This document shows positions 8,033-10,422 of a stretch of 10,422 nt of DNA, piece after piece. The stretch lies in NCBI GenBank assembly GCA_900756495.1, contig CAAEKI010000309.1:1-10422 (forward strand). Direction: 5' to 3'. A program made the position numbers and the translations under genes. Within the stretch, counting starts at the first letter, position 1, and each line of letters opens with the position of its first letter. Under the pieces are notes generated by a model. That model saw nothing but the letters and a program-made list of their open reading frames with translations, did not search any database and was not told where the DNA came from. The stretch comes from an uncultured Oscillospiraceae bacterium (GTDB lineage Bacteria > Bacillota > Clostridia > Oscillospirales > Oscillospiraceae).

Positions 8033-8203
8033 GCACAATAAAGTAGGTACGGTACCCCCGTCCTCACCTCCAGCCGATGGTGAAGAGGTTAACATGATAT
8101 TTTTTCCGCCGGCGTGTGTCCGGCGGGTTGGATCGTGTGACGCGGGTACCGGCAAGGTAGTCGCGTTTTGTTATGCGGCAACAGGAATTGGAGGTGCTTT
8201 CGT
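8033..8203 (+). ncRNA. Structured leader of infC-rpmI-rplT (L20-leader-like)
   Basis: Positions 8050-8062 (CGGTACCCCCGTC) can pair with 8139-8151 (GACGCGGGTACCG) at 12 of 13 positions, forming a long-range helix that closes a domain. Inside it are a hairpin CCGCCGG/CCGGCGG (8106-8112 with 8120-8126) and a weaker local pairing of CCTCACC (8062-8068) with GGTGAAGAGG (8079-8088). CACCTCC (8065-8071) is also a perfect complement of the infC ribosome binding site GGAGGTG (8190-8196), outside the helix, so a pseudoknot is possible. Firmicutes infC operons are known to be repressed by L20 binding their leader, but I cannot confirm that this sequence matches that Rfam model. The T-run at 8100-8105 has no hairpin directly before it, so attenuation is less clear than translational control. 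Confidence 0.6.
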
Positions 8204-8734
8204 ATCAGCAAACAGGGTCATCAGATCAACGAGGAAATCCGCGACAAAGAGGTCCGTCTGGTTTCCGAAGCAGGCGAACAGCTGGGTATCATGTCCTCCC
8301 GCGAGGCGCTGGAAAAGGCCATCGAACGGGACCTGGACCTGGTGAAAATCTCTCCCAATGCCACCCCTCCCGTCTGCAAGCTCATGGACTATGGGAAGTT
8401 CAAATTTGAGCAGACCAAGCGTGAGAAGGAGGCCCGGAAAAATCAGCATGTCGTGGAGATCAAAGAGGTGCGCATGTCTCCGGGCATCGATGTAAACGAC
8501 TTCAATGTCAAGCTCCGCAACGCGCAGAAGTTCCTGGCCGAGGGGAACCGGGTAAAAGTCACTGTCCGCTTCCGCGGCCGTGAAATGGCCCACACGGATA
8601 TCGGCCGCGGCCTGCTGCTGAAGTTTGCCGAGCAGTGCAGCGAGGTGGCCGCGTTGGATAAGGACCCCAAGCTGGACGGACGGCACATGTCCATTTTCCT
8701 CTCCCCCAAGGTCGCTAAGGAAGCAAAAAAATAA
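8204..8734 (+). CDS. infC: Translation initiation factor IF-3
   Basis: IF-3 binds the 30S subunit, prevents premature 50S joining and checks the start codon and initiator tRNA. From the proposed ATC start the product has 176 residues, close to B. subtilis (173). The N-terminal domain spans about 7-76 (INEEIRDKEVRLV, GEQLGIMSSREAL, PPVCKLMDYGKFKFEQ). A lysine-rich linker (72-82) follows, then the C-terminal domain at about 84-170 (EIKEVRMSPGID, DFNVKLRNAQKFL, VKVTVRFRGREMAH, PKLDGRHMSIFLSPK). No ATG is present near the 5' end of the frame. ATC at 8204 lies 7 bases after a strong GGAGGTG, and family homology begins within a few codons. A TTG at 8168 in frame has only a weak site and would add 12 unrelated residues. 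A non-canonical start is the known basis of IF-3 autoregulation in E. coli (AUU). First gene of the operon with rpmI and rplT. Confidence 0.96.
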   Translation: MSKQGHQINEEIRDKEVRLVSEAGEQLGIMSSREALEKAIERDLDLVKISPNATPPVCKLMDYGKFKFEQTKREKEARKNQHVVEIKEVRMSPGIDVNDFNVKLRNAQKFLAEGNRVKVTVRFRGREMAHTDIGRGLLLKFAEQCSEVAALDKDPKLDGRHMSIFLSPKVAKEAKK

Positions 8735-8792
8735 GGACTGGCTTTTTGGCTGCCCGTCCCCCTGCGATTTAACTGTAAAGGAGAAACTCACC

Positions 8793-8996
8793 ATGCCTAA
8801 ATTGAAAACCCACAGCGGCGCGAAGAAGAGATTCAATCTGACCAAGTCCGGCAAGGTCAAACGCGCCCATGCCTTCAAGTCCCATCTGCTCAACGGCCAC
8901 GGCAAGGACACCAAGCGCAAGAGAGGCCTCCGCGCCGGCGCTTACGCGGACAAGACCAACGAGTCTGCCATCAAGCGCATGATCCCCTATAAATAA
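8793..8996 (+). CDS. rpmI: 50S ribosomal protein L35
   Basis: A 67-residue, strongly basic protein of the large ribosomal subunit with the full family signature: MPKLKTHSGAKKRF at the start, then KRAHAFKSHLL and KRGLRAGAYAD, and an end at KRMIPYK. Length is normal for L35. The ATG at 8793 has AAAGGAG 9 bases upstream. It lies 58 bases after infC and 33 bases before rplT in the conserved infC-rpmI-rplT order, so it is co-transcribed and probably shares control by L20. Confidence 0.98.
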   Translation: MPKLKTHSGAKKRFNLTKSGKVKRAHAFKSHLLNGHGKDTKRKRGLRAGAYADKTNESAIKRMIPYK

Positions 8997-9029
8997 GATT
9001 TTTACTGTTTAACATAGGAGGCTTTTACA

Positions 9030-9386
9030 ATGGCTAGAGTCAAAGGCGCGATGATGACGCGCAAGAGAAGAAATAAAGTCCTCAAGCTGGCCAAGGGCTA
9101 CTGGGGCGCCAAGAGCAAGCACTTCAAGATGGCCAACGAGCAGGTTATGAAGTCCCTGACTTACGCTTATACCGGCCGCCGTCTGAAGAAGCGCGATTTC
9201 CGTCAGCTGTGGATCACCCGGATCTCCGCCGCCTGCAAGATGAATGGAATGAACTACTCCACCTTTATGAACGGCATGAAGAAGGCCGGCGTGGAGATTA
9301 ACCGCAAGATGCTGGCTGAGATGGCAGTCAACGATAAGGCCGCCTTCACCGCTCTGACCGAGATGGCCAAGCAGCAGCTGGCATAA
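9030..9386 (+). CDS. rplT: 50S ribosomal protein L20
   Basis: A 118-residue basic 23S rRNA-binding protein, needed early in 50S assembly, and the usual autogenous repressor of this operon. The sequence is typical: [20 protein letters not shown], then [40 protein letters not shown] and [17 protein letters not shown]. The extended basic N-terminus (1-60) that threads into rRNA is complete. The ATG has TAGGAGG 8 bases upstream. Last gene of the operon, followed by a terminator. Some related species use leucine or tyrosine where this protein has the Trp in GYWGAK; nothing suggests loss of function. Confidence 0.98.
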   Translation: MARVKGAMMTRKRRNKVLKLAKGYWGAKSKHFKMANEQVMKSLTYAYTGRRLKKRDFRQLWITRISAACKMNGMNYSTFMNGMKKAGVEINRKMLAEMAVNDKAAFTALTEMAKQQLA

Positions 9387-9397
9387 AAAGAATACGA

Positions 9398-9440
9398 ACC
9401 GCCCTGTTGTCCCTCTGAGACGGCAGGGCGGTATTCCTTT
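9398..9440 (+). terminator. Intrinsic terminator of infC-rpmI-rplT
   Basis: ACCGCCCTGTTGTC (9398-9411) pairs with GACGGCAGGGCGGT (9419-9432) over 14 positions, two of them G-U, around a 7-base loop. The tail ATTCCTTTTCC is T-rich but interrupted. It lies 11 bases after the rplT stop. Confidence 0.85.
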
Positions 9441-9498
9441 TCCCCGTTTTCCCGTTATTTAAATCTCCTGAAAGATTGCAGAAAGACGGGTTGTCCCT

Positions 9499-10386
9499 AT
9501 GGATATTGAAAAATTTCGCACTTTCATCGCCGCATCCCGCTGCAGCAGCTTTTATGAGGCAGCTAACAGGCTGTTCATCACTCCTTCCACCGTTTCCAAG
9601 CACATTTCTGCGTTGGAGGACGAATTCGGCGTTACGCTTTTTCATCGCACTTCCGGCAAACTGGAACCTACGAAAGAGGGATTGCTTTGCCTGTGTTCGG
9701 CGGAAAAGATTGTCGAGGAATACGACAATCTATATAGCTGTATTGCGTCACCGAGGGAGAGAAAGCTGCACATCTCTACCATTTTTGATCAACAAAAGTT
9801 ACTCCATGTCATGAAAGCGTTTTACACACGCTACCCGGATATCAAGATTGAGCTGGAAGAATGTCACGGGAACGAAGTTGTTCGGAATGTTTTATCCGGG
9901 AAATACGCGCTCGGATTCGCAGGAACCGCCTATTCTGACTTTCCGGAGTTAGAGCGTTGCATACTCGACAGGCAACGCATTGTTGTGGCACTTTCTGTTC
10001 ACCATCCGCTGGCAGACAGGTCAGAAATTTCTCTTTCCGAATTAAAAAGCGAGGATTTTTATCTGCTCCATCCAGATAGCGGCGCATACCAAGCGCGTAT
10101 CGCAATGTGTTTGGAGCATGGTTTCAACCCCCGAATCAAGCGAACGTGTTCCAGGCACGAATTACTTCTGGAAAATGTGCGCGAAAGCGGTGTCACTTTA
10201 GTCGGTGAGTATGAGGTAAAAAGGGCTCATTTTCCAGATGTGCGTGCGGTCCCTCTTGCCGAGACGTATTATATCAGTGGCGCTCTTATCCGCTTGCGCG
10301 GTAGGTCATTATCCCCAGAGGCGAAGTGTTTCTGGGACTTTTTTGTCCAATCTGTAAAAGACGGCAAGCTGTCTGCAGATCACTAG
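9499..10386 (+). CDS. LysR-family transcriptional regulator
   Basis: A 295-residue regulator of normal LysR length. The N-terminal winged helix-turn-helix (about 1-60) reads MDIEKFRTFIAASRCSSFYE, then AANRLFITPSTVSKHISALE and FGVTLFHRTSGKLEPTKEG. The remainder (about 88-290) is a periplasmic-binding-protein-like effector domain with the usual pattern KLHISTI, LLHVMKAFYTRYPDIKIEL, a VVRNVLSGKYALGFAGT segment and a hydrophobic YYISGALIRLRG near the end. The ATG at 9499 is supported by homology starting at once; the upstream ribosome binding site is weak. The gene is flanked by terminators and no adjacent divergent target lies in the window, so its regulon is unknown. Its codons are visibly more A/T-rich (AAA, TTT, GAA, ATT) than those of its neighbours, which may mean later acquisition. 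Confidence 0.93.
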   Translation: MDIEKFRTFIAASRCSSFYEAANRLFITPSTVSKHISALEDEFGVTLFHRTSGKLEPTKEGLLCLCSAEKIVEEYDNLYSCIASPRERKLHISTIFDQQKLLHVMKAFYTRYPDIKIELEECHGNEVVRNVLSGKYALGFAGTAYSDFPELERCILDRQRIVVALSVHHPLADRSEISLSELKSEDFYLLHPDSGAYQARIAMCLEHGFNPRIKRTCSRHELLLENVRESGVTLVGEYEVKRAHFPDVRAVPLAETYYISGALIRLRGRSLSPEAKCFWDFFVQSVKDGKLSADH

Positions 10387-10422
10387 AGGCCGCCGGCGTA
10401 CACGCCGGCGGCCTCTCATTTC
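10385..10422 (+). terminator. Hairpin terminator after the LysR gene
   Basis: A perfect GC-rich stem, AGAGGCCGCCGGCG (10385-10398) with CGCCGGCGGCCTCT (10403-10416), with a TACA tetraloop. It starts inside the TAG stop of the LysR gene. The following CATTTC is cut by the window end, so the T-tract cannot be fully judged. Confidence 0.75.

Noticed and set aside
8120..8165. Short stretches of the infC leader resembling pieces of the 16S rRNA 3' end (GTTGGATC, GTACCGG, CAAGGTAG)
   Set aside because: The pieces are short and in a different order from 16S rRNA, so chance similarity is more likely than a rRNA fragment or true mimicry.

Overview
The window looks like chromosomal DNA from a GC-rich, spore-forming member of the Clostridia, most likely the Oscillospiraceae (Flavonifractor/Intestinimonas-like). 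This is an inference from three things: spore-specific spoVA genes, a Firmicutes-style infC-rpmI-rplT operon, and GC-rich codon use with strong AGGAGG-type ribosome binding sites. No rRNA, tRNA, CRISPR array, insertion sequence or integrase was seen.

Layout from left to right. Positions 1-144 hold the C-terminal tail of an unidentified + strand gene. Next comes a minus-strand block: guaB (IMP dehydrogenase, 291-1766) with a strong terminator (218-273) and its own near-consensus promoter (1812-1840), preceded by a two-gene unit. That unit is a cysteine-rich zinc-ribbon protein (2586-3212) translationally coupled by a TTGA overlap to an acyl-ACP thioesterase (1837-2589). A divergent control region (3213-3441) separates it from spoVAD-spoVAE (3442-4833, + strand), which code for parts of the dipicolinic acid uptake machinery of the forespore; spoVAC is not beside them. 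After a clear terminator comes a solitary gene (5000-6403) for a PP-loop ATP pyrophosphatase with a zinc ribbon and a PqqD-like N-terminal segment, function unknown. It converges on a minus-strand pair: a GNAT acetyltransferase (7272-7880) followed by a class I SAM methyltransferase that is broken by frameshifts (6474-7216).

A second divergent promoter region (7930-8026) drives the GNAT gene leftwards and the translation operon infC-rpmI-rplT (IF3, L35, L20) rightwards. The infC leader is long and structured. It holds a 12-of-13 long-range helix and a perfect anti-Shine-Dalgarno heptamer against the infC ribosome binding site, and infC appears to start at a non-canonical ATC. This matches the known L20/IF3 autoregulation theme. 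After the operon terminator, a more AT-rich LysR regulator (9499-10386) stands alone and is closed by a hairpin near the window end.

Most of the window is ordinary core genome. The parts that deserve attention are the orphan PP-loop protein, the apparent pseudoknot switch in front of infC, the coupled zinc-ribbon/thioesterase pair, the incomplete spoVA cluster and the frameshifted methyltransferase.
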